Below are positions 8,746 to 17,123 of a stretch of DNA of 64,000 nt, piece by piece. Each line of letters opens with the position of its first letter. Position 1 is the first letter of the stretch. The notes under the pieces were generated by a model. It saw only the letters and a program-made list of their open reading frames with translations. It searched no databases and was not told the DNA's origin. Origin of the DNA: GCA-2401735 sp051252095 (lineage in GTDB: Bacteria > Pseudomonadota > Gammaproteobacteria > Burkholderiales > Methylophilaceae); NCBI GenBank assembly GCA_051252095.1, contig JBPOFK010000002.1, positions 111,907 to 175,906 of the forward strand, in the 5' to 3' direction. Position numbers and translations under genes: made by a program.

Positions 8746-10470
8746 TTAAAAGCTTCTAACAGTTGATTTCTGGCTTTCAGACTTTTTTACATCTGTTGAA
8801 ATGGCTTCATAACCAATGCTGGAATTGATTTTGAATGGTGTTGATAATACATGATGGATTTTTTGATCAACGACACTTGTGACTAATGGTTTTACCAAGA
8901 TTCCGTTAACATCTAGCGCAATAGCAGCGCCAACAGCACCGGCATCTGTCATGCCACTTAATATAATGATGCGGGTTTCAGGTTTTGCAAACGTCTTACC
9001 AGTTCTGATGCGTTTGATAAATTCTAGTCCGTTAATATCAGGCATAAATACATCAGTAATAATAATGTCAAATTGATTGTTTTCTAATTCAGACAATGCT
9101 ATTGCAACATTTGGCACGGCTGTAATCTGTACAAAACCCAGAGTAATTAGTACGCGTTCAATAATATTTCTGGTAAACAGGTCGTCATCAACAATTAAGA
9201 TTTTGCGCGCAGCATTGGTTTTTCTCTGTTTCTTGGATTTTTCATTAATAATTAATGGTGCAGGCTCTGATGGTTTGTAGTTTGCAGCAAATTGATAAAA
9301 ATCAGCAACAGGCATAGGCTTGGCAATGTAGTAGCCTTGCCCAATGTCGCAGCCCATACTTTTTAGCAAGTCCCAATCTTCCTTCGTTTCCACTCCCTCT
9401 GCTACACATTTAATGCCTAGTTTGTGCGCCATGTCGATATTGGAGGCAACGACAATCAGTAACTGGTCATTGCTGGCAAAGCCCTGTACGAATGATTGGT
9501 CAATTTTAAGCTCCCCAAAGGCGATGCGCGTTAATTGTTGTAGATTGGAGTATCCAGTACCGTAGTCATCAATGGATAGAGTGAAGCCACTCATATATAG
9601 ACGCGCCAGATTCTCCAATGCGATAGGGCCGTCCGTCATCGCTGCAGATTCTGTAATTTCTAAGGTAATGTATTTTGGATCTACGTTATAAGTGTTAAAC
9701 AGTTGTGTAATTGTTTTTGCAATATCTGGGTTGTTCAAAGAGACCAGCGATAAGTTAATGGCAAGATTCAGTGGAAGATTTTTTTCTATTAGCATCTTAC
9801 AAGTAAGGGCTGATTCTTCAAGCATGCTAAAGGTGAGTTCATCAATACAATTGTTTTGTTCCAATAATGGAATAAAAGCAAAAGGTGATATAACCCCATG
9901 CTGCGGATGTAACCATCGCGCCAGTGCTTCGGCACCAACAATTTTCCCTGTCTTAAGATTAACTTTCGGTTGTAAATAGGGTTTAAATTGTTTTTTGTTG
10001 ATACCTTCAAGAATCTCGGCTATAGAAAAAGCATGTTGCTTTGCATTTGCAAAGCTCGCTTCTTGTTTTAATGCAGGGTTACTGAACTGCGTTAAAAAAT
10101 TGTTCAATTGTTGCAAATTGATTGGTTTTTCTACTGCACCTAATAATTTAGTTTTATTTAGTTTGGATAGCTGGCTTGTCACAGTCAGCAACTTTTTGTC
10201 CATTCCCGTTAATATGATGACACCAAGATTATGCTTCTCTTGATTAATATTGCGTAATAACTCAATGCCATCCATTCTAGGCATTTTTAAATCAGTTATC
10301 AGGATATCGATAGGCTTGCTATCATGGCTGTTGATAACAGCTAGTGCTTCTTCACCATTGCTTGCTTCTAAGACCTCCGCTATCCCCAGTGAGTGAAGCA
10401 ATTTTACGATTGTTGACCGTTGAAAGTCATCGTCTTCAGCAACTAATAATTTCAGTGTAGTGTTTGACAT
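8746..10470 (-). CDS. Response regulator with REC-EAL-REC architecture (c-di-GMP phosphodiesterase)
   Basis: 574 residues. An N-terminal receiver has VAEDDD and phospho-acceptor D60 in DILITDLKMPRMDG. A central EAL domain (about 148-385) has EAL, NLSLVS, EITES, DDYGTGYS, KIDQSFV and EGVET, so all usual metal and catalytic residues are present and hydrolysis of cyclic di-GMP is expected. A second receiver (about 418-535) has VDDD and D473 in DIIITDVFMPDING. The C-terminal second receiver is unusual. The gene lies 26 bases downstream of the REC-Hpt gene on the same strand, suggesting phosphate may be relayed from that Hpt to these receivers. No sensor kinase is in the window. Confidence 0.92.
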   Translation of the reverse strand: MSNTTLKLLVAEDDDFQRSTIVKLLHSLGIAEVLEASNGEEALAVINSHDSKPIDILITDLKMPRMDGIELLRNINQEKHNLGVIILTGMDKKLLTVTSQLSKLNKTKLLGAVEKPINLQQLNNFLTQFSNPALKQEASFANAKQHAFSIAEILEGINKKQFKPYLQPKVNLKTGKIVGAEALARWLHPQHGVISPFAFIPLLEQNNCIDELTFSMLEESALTCKMLIEKNLPLNLAINLSLVSLNNPDIAKTITQLFNTYNVDPKYITLEITESAAMTDGPIALENLARLYMSGFTLSIDDYGTGYSNLQQLTRIAFGELKIDQSFVQGFASNDQLLIVVASNIDMAHKLGIKCVAEGVETKEDWDLLKSMGCDIGQGYYIAKPMPVADFYQFAANYKPSEPAPLIINEKSKKQRKTNAARKILIVDDDLFTRNIIERVLITLGFVQITAVPNVAIALSELENNQFDIIITDVFMPDINGLEFIKRIRTGKTFAKPETRIIILSGMTDAGAVGAAIALDVNGILVKPLVTSVVDQKIHHVLSTPFKINSSIGYEAISTDVKKSESQKSTVRSF

Positions 10471-10496
10471 GGTTCTTAATCACTTACCAAGGTAGC

Positions 10497-11277
10497 CTAG
10501 GCCGCACAGAAAACCGATTGTTCTAGCTGTACAATCGCATGATTTAATTTTTGTAACAAGTGCGCACTTTGACTTGAGGAGGTCACAGTATTTAAACTTT
10601 CAATTGCCGCTAAAGCATTTGCTAGCTTATTTGCACCAACCATTTTACAAGCGCCTTTTAAGCGATGCGCTATATCTTCTAATGCCGTCAAATTTTGCGT
10701 TTCTAGATGTTGCTTTAATGATTTGTAATCATGCTTGATATAGCTAAGCAGATCATTAATGACTTTGTTTTGGCTATCTGTGTCATTGGCCACTTGACTG
10801 AGAATAGCGTAATCAATATCTAACTCAGCACCATTGAGCGGATTGGTGCTGTCATTGGCTATAGGTAAATTGTTCGGACTCGTTTTAATGTGAGAAAGTA
10901 ATCTTTTCAACTCATTAAAATTAATGGGTTTGCTAAGAAAGTCATCCATGCCTGCATTAATGCACTTTTCTTGCTCTTCCTCTTTTGAATTCGCAGTCCA
11001 TGCGACGATAAGTGTGCGACTAAAATTACCAACTTTTTCAGCGTTTCGGATGTCTTTGCTGAGCTGATAACCATCTTTAATCGGCATATGGCAATCAGTG
11101 ATTACCATTGGGTGTTTTTTTGTGTTGCCATAGATTTAAAGCCTCTTCGCCACTAGCTGAACTGTCAACAGAAAAGCCTTGCGCGCTGATGGCCCTGACC
11201 AATAGCTCGCGAGTGATCGCTTGGTCATCGACAACTAATACGTTGCTGGTATTGTTTTTGTTGTTGTTTGGAACCAA
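10497..11277 (-). pseudogene. REC-Hpt signalling protein, frameshifted in an A7 tract
   Basis: Two overlapping frames together encode one receiver-Hpt protein of about 260 residues. The first frame starts with TTG at 11277 behind AAAGGA, encodes NVLVVDDQAITREL...GEEALNLWQHK and stops at 11095. The second frame resumes the receiver as PMVITDCHMPIKDG (phospho-acceptor Asp at 11094-11096). It continues through LSKPI to an Hpt domain with AHRLKGACKMVGA (His at 10665-10667). The junction is a run of seven A on the coding strand (11113-11119 here read as T); removing one A joins the frames as WQHKKHPMVITD. It may be a true mutation, a phase-variable tract or a sequencing error. Confidence 0.8.
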
Positions 11278-11460
11278 AATTAATCCTTTGTTATTATCGT
11301 TTAATATACACTAATTTTTTGTCATGCAGCCCACCATTCTAATCGTAAGTTGCAAATGTAATGGGGAGATAAAAGACGGGAAAAGGATTCAATTTACAAT
11401 TTACGCGTTGATAGATAGACTAAAAGATTAAATTATTTTTAATTAGACTGGTTCCAAAGG

Positions 11461-11880
11461 ATGCAGCAATTTACACATACACTACAAGTAAACGCGCAAG
11501 GTCGCAGGCTTTATGATATTACGCAGCAAGTTGTGGACTGGACAGGTCAGCATGCACTTGATACAGGTTTACTAACACTCTACATACAGCATACCTCTGC
11601 AAGTTTATTAATCAATGAAAATTACGACCGAGATGTTTTGGTTGATATGGAGGCGTTTTTTAAACGACTGGTGCCAGACGGTGATCCATTGTTTATTCAT
11701 ACTGCAGAGGGTCCTGATGATATGCCAGCGCATATGCGCTCTGCGCTCACACAAACAAGTCTATCTATTCCAGTAACAGAAGGGAAACTTGCCTTAGGGC
11801 AGTGGCAGGGCATTTTTTTATATGAGCATCGGTATATGGCAGCTACTAGACGGATTGTCATGCATCTTCTTGGGGGTTAG
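11461..11880 (+). CDS. YjbQ family protein (UPF0047)
   Basis: 139 residues, matching the whole-length YjbQ/UPF0047 family. Typical signatures are visible: LYIQHTSASLLINENYD, the conserved Asp/Glu/His region DPLFIHTAEGPDDMPAHMRS, and the closing GTWQGIFLYEHR-type motif (here GQWQGIFLYEHR). Members show weak thiamine-phosphate synthase activity in vitro and are named secondary thiamine-phosphate synthase, but the physiological role is unsettled. It is a stand-alone gene with CCAAAGGATG at its start. No thiamine gene or TPP riboswitch is visible nearby. Confidence 0.88.
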   Translation: MQQFTHTLQVNAQGRRLYDITQQVVDWTGQHALDTGLLTLYIQHTSASLLINENYDRDVLVDMEAFFKRLVPDGDPLFIHTAEGPDDMPAHMRSALTQTSLSIPVTEGKLALGQWQGIFLYEHRYMAATRRIVMHLLGG

Positions 11881-11959
11881 GCTTCACATTTGTTGTAGAG
11901 TAATTCGTAGGTGGGTTAGGTTTTTCTTAATCAATAGCGAAAGTTGCTGCAAAATTCCA

Positions 11960-11979
11960 ACAAAACCAAACGGTTTTGT
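11960..11979. other. Perfect 8-bp hairpin downstream of the YjbQ gene
   Basis: ACAAAACC at 11960-11967 pairs with GGTTTTGT at 11972-11979 around a 4-base loop. It lies in the 200-base gap between the YjbQ gene and the small lipoprotein. There is no clear T-run on either side, so it is a weak terminator candidate at best; RNA processing or chance are alternatives. Confidence 0.35.
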
Positions 11980-12082
11980 AGCTAAAATGCTTAATTTTTT
12001 AGTTAGCGTTGTCAAATGACCAGAGTTTTGTTATTGTTTTGCGGGGAGTAGTAGTTTTTTTATAGTTTTTGGGAGAAGATGA

Positions 12083-12316
12083 ATGAAAGTAACATACAAG
12101 TTTTTATTGCCTGCTTTACTAGCTGGTTTTTTATTAGGTGGATGTGCTGAAAAAGACGCTTCAACACCTGCGGACGAAGCAATGCCAGAAGCGTCTGAAG
12201 CAATGCCAGAAGCAATGCCAGAAGCATCTGAAGAAGCCGCTGAGTCAGCATCAGATGAGCCAGGTGGTTATGTGCCAACTGATGACGAACGTATCCCAGG
12301 TGAGACACGTCCTTAA
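12083..12316 (+). CDS. Small repeat-bearing lipoprotein
   Basis: 77 residues. The lipoprotein signal ends in LLGGC (Cys21 lipidated), and the ribosome site is GGGAGAAG. The short mature part is acidic and built on degenerate repeats of EAMPEAS (about residues 32-53), then ESASDEPGGYVPTDDERIPGETRP. No known domain is seen. Such short Pro/Glu/Ala lipoproteins may act as flexible envelope tethers, but no function is claimed. It has its own transcription unit, closed by a strong hairpin terminator right after the stop. Confidence 0.72.
   Translation: MKVTYKFLLPALLAGFLLGGCAEKDASTPADEAMPEASEAMPEAMPEASEEAAESASDEPGGYVPTDDERIPGETRP
12170..12239 (+). repeat. Short tandem repeat inside the small lipoprotein gene
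   Basis: The segment repeats the units GAAGCAATGCCAGAAGC and TCTGAAG in near-identical copies, encoding EAMPEAS variants. The copies stay in frame, so gain or loss of a unit would change protein length without breaking the gene. Confidence 0.6.
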
Positions 12317-12336
12317 GCACTGCTTTTTGTAGAAAT

Positions 12337-12366
12337 AAAAAACGCACATTAATGTGCGTTTTTTTT
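12337..12366. terminator. Bidirectional intrinsic terminator
   Basis: AAAAACGCACAT pairs with ATGTGCGTTTTT around a 2-base centre, with A and T runs on the outside. It serves the small lipoprotein gene on the plus strand and can equally terminate the envC transcript arriving on the minus strand. Confidence 0.88.
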
Positions 12367-12397
12367 CGCGTTAATGCTATGGCATAGAAACCATCAT

Positions 12398-13630
12398 TTA
12401 ACGAAGCGAGCTCCATTTCAATGGGTCGAATGGAATGCTCTTATTCCGTAGTTCATAGTATACGCCATGGCTTTGGTTGCCGCCGGTATTGCCTACTTGC
12501 GCAATCGTGTCCCCCGCTGTGACATCCTCACCCACATTTTTCAATATTGTTTGATTGTTGCCGTATAAACTCATATAGCCACTACCATGATCGATAATGA
12601 TTAAGTTGCCGAAGCCGCGCATCCATTCGGCAAATACCACGCGACCGCTTGCAACTGACTTAACAGAAGCGCCCTCATCTGCACGTATAAAAAGTCCCTT
12701 CCAAGTGAGGCCACCATCTTTGCGTTTGTTGCCAAAGCGGTTCATCAATTCTCCAATAACCGGCAACTTGAGCTTACCTTTCAGTGAAACAAACTTTTTA
12801 CCTGCATAACGATTGTCGGGCGTTTCCTGATTTTTAGCGATGCTCGTTGATGTTTCTTTCTTTGTCGCTTGCTGCTGTTGTTTTTGTTTGGTAATTCTAG
12901 CTAACTTTTTAACTAAATCAGAAAGACGTTTTTCATCACGCTTAAGTTTTTTAATTTGGCCTCTCTGCTCTGCGATTTCTTTGGATAATTTTTTGAGAAC
13001 AACTTTCTTTTCAGATTTTTCTTTTTCTAATATTTCATGTTCTTTTTCTTGTTGCTCCTTAAGTGCTACCACTTTTTGCAAAGCTTCAGTTGTTTTGGTA
13101 TCTAGCACTTTAATCTCGTCTAGATTGCTTTGCATGTTATCGATTAGTTTTGTGTGTGCTTGACCAATATAAGATTGGTATCTCAGATCTCTTGTAATTT
13201 GACTAGGGCTTTTGCTTTCAAGGATGAGTCTTGTATAGCTTTGATTCCCATGTATATATTGCTGGTACAGCAATGCACTTAGCTTTTTTTGCTGTTTTTC
13301 TAATTGTTCATTGATCGTCTGGGATTCTTTTTTGAGCGTGCTAAGTTTCAATTCATTTTGTTTTTGTGCTTGTTTGATTTCATACAGCTTTTTATTCGTG
13401 GCACTAATTGCGGTTTCTGATTTTTTAAGCGCATCCGTTACATCATCCTGTTTGGCTTTCGTTTGATTTAGCTTTTTCTCAATTGTGTTTATTTTTTTCT
13501 TAATGCCGCTAATATCTTTTTTTGCAGCATCAGTTTTTTGATCGGCAAAGCTTACACTTTGACCAAAAAGAAGAGGCAATATGGCCAGACAAAAAAAGCA
13601 TTGTCGAGAGAGTCTCAATGGTAACTGCAA
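12398..13630 (-). CDS. envC: Murein hydrolase activator EnvC family (degenerate LytM domain)
   Basis: 410 residues. A signal peptide is followed by a very long coiled coil (about 35-260) rich in Lys/Glu/Gln, then a linker and a C-terminal M23/LytM fold (about 290-410; GGLTWKGLFIRADEG, GRVVFAEWMRGFGNLIIIDHG, AQVGNTGG, YYELR). The usual first zinc ligands (HxGxD) read as WKGLFIRAD and the distal HxH is absent, as in EnvC, which activates amidases rather than cutting peptidoglycan itself. It acts at the septum in the periplasm. It follows gpmI by 14 bases on the same strand, a neighbour pair common in proteobacteria. Confidence 0.9.
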   Translation of the reverse strand: MQLPLRLSRQCFFCLAILPLLFGQSVSFADQKTDAAKKDISGIKKKINTIEKKLNQTKAKQDDVTDALKKSETAISATNKKLYEIKQAQKQNELKLSTLKKESQTINEQLEKQQKKLSALLYQQYIHGNQSYTRLILESKSPSQITRDLRYQSYIGQAHTKLIDNMQSNLDEIKVLDTKTTEALQKVVALKEQQEKEHEILEKEKSEKKVVLKKLSKEIAEQRGQIKKLKRDEKRLSDLVKKLARITKQKQQQQATKKETSTSIAKNQETPDNRYAGKKFVSLKGKLKLPVIGELMNRFGNKRKDGGLTWKGLFIRADEGASVKSVASGRVVFAEWMRGFGNLIIIDHGSGYMSLYGNNQTILKNVGEDVTAGDTIAQVGNTGGNQSHGVYYELRNKSIPFDPLKWSSLR

Positions 13631-13644
13631 TTAACTACACACCC

Positions 13645-15201
13645 TTAAGCATCATGTTGAAATGAAATTAAGTTCTTGCCTGTCATTTCAACTGGTTGTG
13701 GGACGCCCATCATGTTAAGAAGTGTTGGTGCCAGGTCTGACAGTGCGCCATCTTTCGCAAGTGTAGCTTTTCGGCCTACATAGATTAAAGGGACTAAGTT
13801 AGTGGTGTGTTGCGTATGTGGCTGGTTATTTTTATAGTCTTGCATTAATTCAGCATTACCATGATCAGCGGTAATAATCACTTCGCCACCTATGCCTTGC
13901 ATTGCTTCAACCACGCGGCCAATGCAAGTGTCTAATGTCTCTACTGCTTTAATGGCAGCGTCTAGATAACCTGTGTGACCAACCATGTCGCAGTTAGCAT
14001 AATTGCAGATAATCGCATCATATTTTTTTGATTGTATGGCTTCAACTAACCTGTCTGTGACTTCCACAGCACTCATTTCAGGTTGTAAGTCGTAAGTCGC
14101 GACTTGAGGTGAAGGAACAAGGATTCTATCTTCCCCTTTGAAAACATCCTCCTCACCACCATTAAAAAAGAATGTCACATGTGGATATTTTTCAGTCTCT
14201 GCTATGCGTAATTGGGTCAAGCCTTGATTTTGTATATGTTCGCCAAATGTATTCTTTAATGTGAATGGCGCGAATACAGGAATTGCTTTTTTCTGGTTTT
14301 GATCGTGTTGCGTCAAGGTAAAGAAGCTTGCTAGTTGTGGCACACGCTTACGTTCAAAACCTTCAAAATGATTATTAAGAATAGCATCGGTGACTTCTCT
14401 AGCACGATCGCCACGGAAGTTCATGAAAATGACGCTATCGCCATCTTCTAACCTAACGACAGGTTCGTTAGGTTGACGAATAACAGTGCATTTCACAAAC
14501 TCATCATTTTCGTCACGCGCATATGCATTTTCTAATGCCTTGCTAGCAGATGTTTCTATCAAGTCAGCTTGACCTTCTACAATCATATTATAAGCTGGCT
14601 GAACACGCTCCCAACGTTTATCTCTGTCCATGGCATAAAATCGACCGCAGATGCTGGTAATCTTACCAACGCCTAATGACGCGAGTTTTTTTTCCAATGC
14701 GGCAATGAATGGAGCTGCGCTGATAGGAGGGGTATCCCGACCATCCAAAAATGCGTGAACATAGACTTTTTTAAGACCTCGCTTAGCCGCCAATTCAAGC
14801 ATTGCATGGATGTGGTCTTGGTGACTATGCACACCACCATCAGAGAGTAAGCCAAATATATGCAAGGCCTTATTACTGGCAATGAGTGAATCAATTGCAT
14901 TAACTAGTATAGGAAGCTTAAAAAAATCACCAGTTTTGATGCTGTTGTTAATGCGTTCAAAATCTTGAAAGACAACACGACCTGCACCTATATTCAGATG
15001 ACCAACTTCAGAGTTGCCCATTTGTCCATCAGGCAGGCCTACATAATGCTCTGATGCATTGATGAGTGTGTTTGGATAATGTTGTTTAAGCGCATCTAAA
15101 TTAGGTGTTTTGGCTAAAAAGATTGCATTGTCTTTAGATTCTTCACGGAATCCAAATCCATCTAGGATGAGTAAAATAACAGGTGTAATGGGCATATTCA
15201 T
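13645..15201 (-). CDS. gpmI: 2,3-bisphosphoglycerate-independent phosphoglycerate mutase
   Basis: 518 residues, the normal length for the cofactor-independent enzyme. It starts with VILLILDGFG (metal-binding Asp), followed by GLPDGQMGNSEVGHLNIGAGR with the phosphorylated Ser. Later motifs are AFLDGRDTPP, FMNFRGDRAREV, NYANCDMVGHTG and ITADHGNAE, all manganese-site signatures of the alkaline-phosphatase superfamily. It interconverts 3- and 2-phosphoglycerate in glycolysis and gluconeogenesis. It is the first gene of a unit with envC, and faces a rhodanese gene across a 142-base divergent gap. Confidence 0.97.
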   Translation of the reverse strand: MNMPITPVILLILDGFGFREESKDNAIFLAKTPNLDALKQHYPNTLINASEHYVGLPDGQMGNSEVGHLNIGAGRVVFQDFERINNSIKTGDFFKLPILVNAIDSLIASNKALHIFGLLSDGGVHSHQDHIHAMLELAAKRGLKKVYVHAFLDGRDTPPISAAPFIAALEKKLASLGVGKITSICGRFYAMDRDKRWERVQPAYNMIVEGQADLIETSASKALENAYARDENDEFVKCTVIRQPNEPVVRLEDGDSVIFMNFRGDRAREVTDAILNNHFEGFERKRVPQLASFFTLTQHDQNQKKAIPVFAPFTLKNTFGEHIQNQGLTQLRIAETEKYPHVTFFFNGGEEDVFKGEDRILVPSPQVATYDLQPEMSAVEVTDRLVEAIQSKKYDAIICNYANCDMVGHTGYLDAAIKAVETLDTCIGRVVEAMQGIGGEVIITADHGNAELMQDYKNNQPHTQHTTNLVPLIYVGRKATLAKDGALSDLAPTLLNMMGVPQPVEMTGKNLISFQHDA

Positions 15202-15230
15202 TCTTTTACATTTGATATCGGCATAGATAC

Positions 15231-15238
15231 ATTATAAT
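15231..15238. promoter_or_regulatory. Palindromic -10-like box between gpmI and the rhodanese gene
   Basis: ATTATAAT is its own reverse complement, so a TATAAT hexamer is presented on both strands. It lies 30 bases upstream of the gpmI start on the minus strand. No convincing -35 box is seen at 17 bases for either direction (TTGATA at 15212-15217 is 15 bases away on the plus strand). Low-confidence promoter. Confidence 0.3.
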
Positions 15239-15343
15239 AGCTGCGTAGTGAAAAAAAAGTAAAACACGGACTAAAGTTATTTAATCCCCTTGAATTTAAT
15301 TCAACTGTCAGCATTTATTCATTAAACAAAGAGAAAGATCATC

Positions 15344-15760
15344 GTGGAATTTATTACGGAAAACGCGTTATTGATTGTTTTGGCACTTGCCTCGGGCATT
15401 GCATTGTTATGGCCAATATTAAATAAAGGAGGTGCAGCTGGTGTGCCAAGTATTTCTGCTGCTGAGGCGGTCATGCTAATGAACCAATCAAAAACAATTG
15501 TGCTGGATGTTCGTGATGAGGCAGAGTTTGCTTCTGGTCATATTCAAGGTGCTAAACATATCCCGCTGAACGAATTAGAGAGTCGTATAAATGAACTTGG
15601 GAAGCATAAAAAAAAGCCCTTATTGGTTTATTGCCAAAAAGGCATGCGATCAAGTTCAGCTTGTAAAGTGCTAGTTGGACAAGAGTTTGAGCAATTATGT
15701 CAGCTAACAGGTGGTTTAGATAAGTGGAATGAGGCAAAATTGCCTCTAGTAAAGGATTGA
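15344..15760 (+). CDS. Membrane-anchored rhodanese-like protein
   Basis: 138 residues, starting with GTG after GAGAAAG. An N-terminal hydrophobic helix (LLIVLALASGIALLWPIL) anchors it to the membrane. The rest is one rhodanese domain with VLDVRDEAEFASGHIQGA and the active loop YCQKGMRSS containing the catalytic Cys. It probably handles persulfide sulfur at the membrane; the true substrate is unknown. It sits 1 base upstream of grxC, followed by secB and gpsA, the standard betaproteobacterial order. Confidence 0.9.
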   Translation: MEFITENALLIVLALASGIALLWPILNKGGAAGVPSISAAEAVMLMNQSKTIVLDVRDEAEFASGHIQGAKHIPLNELESRINELGKHKKKPLLVYCQKGMRSSSACKVLVGQEFEQLCQLTGGLDKWNEAKLPLVKD

Positions 15761-15761
15761 G

Positions 15762-16019
15762 ATGGCTAATGTGATGATGTATACAACTGGGTACTGCCCA
15801 TATTGTGCAAATGCTGAACGGCTTTTGCAAAGCAAAGGCGTGACTGAGATTAACAAAATTCAAATTGATACTGACCCTGCGTTGAGAGTAGAAATGATGG
15901 AGAAAACAGGTCGCCGTACAGTGCCACAAATTTATATTGATGAGCAGCATATTGGTGGTTTTGATGATTTACGTGCGTTGGATTTATCGGGTGGACTAGA
16001 GCCGTTGCTGAGTAAGTAA
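15762..16019 (+). CDS. grxC: Glutaredoxin 3
   Basis: 85 residues. The thioredoxin fold has active site GYCPYCANAERLL, the cis-Pro segment RRTVPQIYID and the glutathione-binding GGFDDLRALD. It reduces disulfides and mixed glutathione disulfides in the cytoplasm. It begins 1 base after the rhodanese stop, so the two are one transcription unit; secB follows 104 bases later. Confidence 0.95.
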   Translation: MANVMMYTTGYCPYCANAERLLQSKGVTEINKIQIDTDPALRVEMMEKTGRRTVPQIYIDEQHIGGFDDLRALDLSGGLEPLLSK

Positions 16020-16123
16020 TCATAACCTTAAGCAAAATATAGATGATTTAAGGCTGATAAAAAGTTAAAATAATAGATTATTAGCAAAGACTGTAATCAA
16101 TCATCTAACAATAGGAAAGATAC

Positions 16124-16612
16124 ATGGCACAAGATAATAATGCTGCACCAAACACAGAAGAGGCAGCACAAGGAGCGCAAGCTGGTTTTGGCATCGAAAA
16201 ATTATATATAAAAGACGCATCAATTGAGGTGCCAAATGCGCCACAAGTTTATACAAATCGCACAGCACCACAAGTGAATGTAGAGTTAGCTAACAGTGCA
16301 AGTAAACTAGATGATGGTGTTTTTGAAGTAGCAATTAAGGTGACAGTGACAGCTAAAATTGAAGAGAGCACTGCTTTCTTAGTAGAAGTGACGCAGGCAG
16401 GTATTTTTGGTATCAGAGGGATTCCTGATGAAAATTTAGAAATGATATTGGCTATTACCTGTCCTAATATTTTATTCCCATATGCAAGAGAAGCCGTTTC
16501 GGATATGGTAACAAGAGCTGGGTTTATGCCTGTGCTGCTCAACCCGATTAATTTTGAAGCGCTATATGCGCAACAAAAGATGGAAGAAAACAAATCAGAA
16601 AAGCCAAATTAA
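16124..16612 (+). CDS. secB: Protein-export chaperone SecB
   Basis: 162 residues with the SecB core: FGIEKLYIKDASIEVPNAP, the KVTVTAKIEESTAFLVEVTQAGIF strands (read in two parts), PNILFPYAREAVSDMVTRAGFMPVLLNPINFEALYAQ. The N-terminus has an extra acidic/Ala segment and the tail is polar. It holds preproteins unfolded and passes them to SecA. The ribosome site is ATAGGAAAG. It is followed by an SH3 protein and gpsA, as in many beta- and gammaproteobacteria. Confidence 0.97.
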   Translation: MAQDNNAAPNTEEAAQGAQAGFGIEKLYIKDASIEVPNAPQVYTNRTAPQVNVELANSASKLDDGVFEVAIKVTVTAKIEESTAFLVEVTQAGIFGIRGIPDENLEMILAITCPNILFPYAREAVSDMVTRAGFMPVLLNPINFEALYAQQKMEENKSEKPN

Positions 16613-16631
16613 TAGATTGACCTTTATTGGT

Positions 16632-17123
16632 ATGAAACATTTATTTTCAAAATTCAATATTATGGTTTCTAGATTAAACCCAAGCAAGGTGTTACTCGGC
16701 TTGGGTTTTTCTTTGTGTATTGCGATGCATGCACATGCTGGAGATTTCCGCTCAATTTTACCTGCCAAAGCCATTACATATGATGCCCCCTCAGCGGCTT
16801 CAAAAAAGCTATTTATAATGAATCATGGTTATCCAGTAGAAATCATCGTAAATTTAGGCGAGTGGGTAAAAGTACGCGATCAACTAAGTGGTTTAAGTTG
16901 GATTGAAGGCAAAGACTTAGATACAAAACGAACCGTCTTAGTCACAGATAATACTGACATTAAAGAGGCGGAAGGGGCGGATTCAAAATTATTAGCCACC
17001 GTCGAAAAAGATGTTGTCTTAGAGTTAGTATCCCCCAATATTAATAATGGCTGGGTTAAGGTTAAGCATCAAGGCGGCATTGTTGGCTATATACAAAGCA
17101 GTGCAATTTGGGGGCTGTATTGA
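16632..17123 (+). CDS. Secreted SH3-domain protein
   Basis: About 163 residues from the ATG at 16632, 19 bases after the secB stop; an internal ATG at 16662 is also possible, and no strong ribosome site decides it. A signal segment (VLLGLGFSLCIAMHAHA) precedes two bacterial SH3-like repeats: residues about 40-90 (VEIIVNLGEWVKVRDQLSGLSWIEG) and about 105-160 (LELVSPNINNGWVKVKHQGGIVGYI). This family sits between secB and gpsA in several betaproteobacteria. A cell-wall binding role is inferred from SH3 domains. Its stop overlaps the TTG start of gpsA. Confidence 0.8.
   Translation: MKHLFSKFNIMVSRLNPSKVLLGLGFSLCIAMHAHAGDFRSILPAKAITYDAPSAASKKLFIMNHGYPVEIIVNLGEWVKVRDQLSGLSWIEGKDLDTKRTVLVTDNTDIKEAEGADSKLLATVEKDVVLELVSPNINNGWVKVKHQGGIVGYIQSSAIWGLY

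Noticed and set aside
8879..10243. Series of plus-strand open frames opposite the REC-EAL-REC gene
   Set aside because: They are antisense shadows of a well-supported gene with all EAL and receiver motifs and have no ribosome sites.
11278..11460. TPP riboswitch upstream of the YjbQ gene
   Set aside because: No CUGAGA or ACCUG-type thi-box core is visible in the 183-base gap.
11822..12019. 65-codon plus-strand frame overlapping the end of the YjbQ gene
   Set aside because: It begins inside YjbQ, has no ribosome site, and its sequence shows no family features.
12060..12416. 118-codon Leu-rich minus-strand frame opposite the small lipoprotein
   Set aside because: It is the antisense of the EAMPEAS repeats and crosses a strong terminator; the plus-strand gene has a lipobox and ribosome site.
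16554..16631. Upstream start for the SH3 protein, inside secB
   Set aside because: It would add a basic stretch before the signal peptide; the ATG at 16632 gives a normal export signal.
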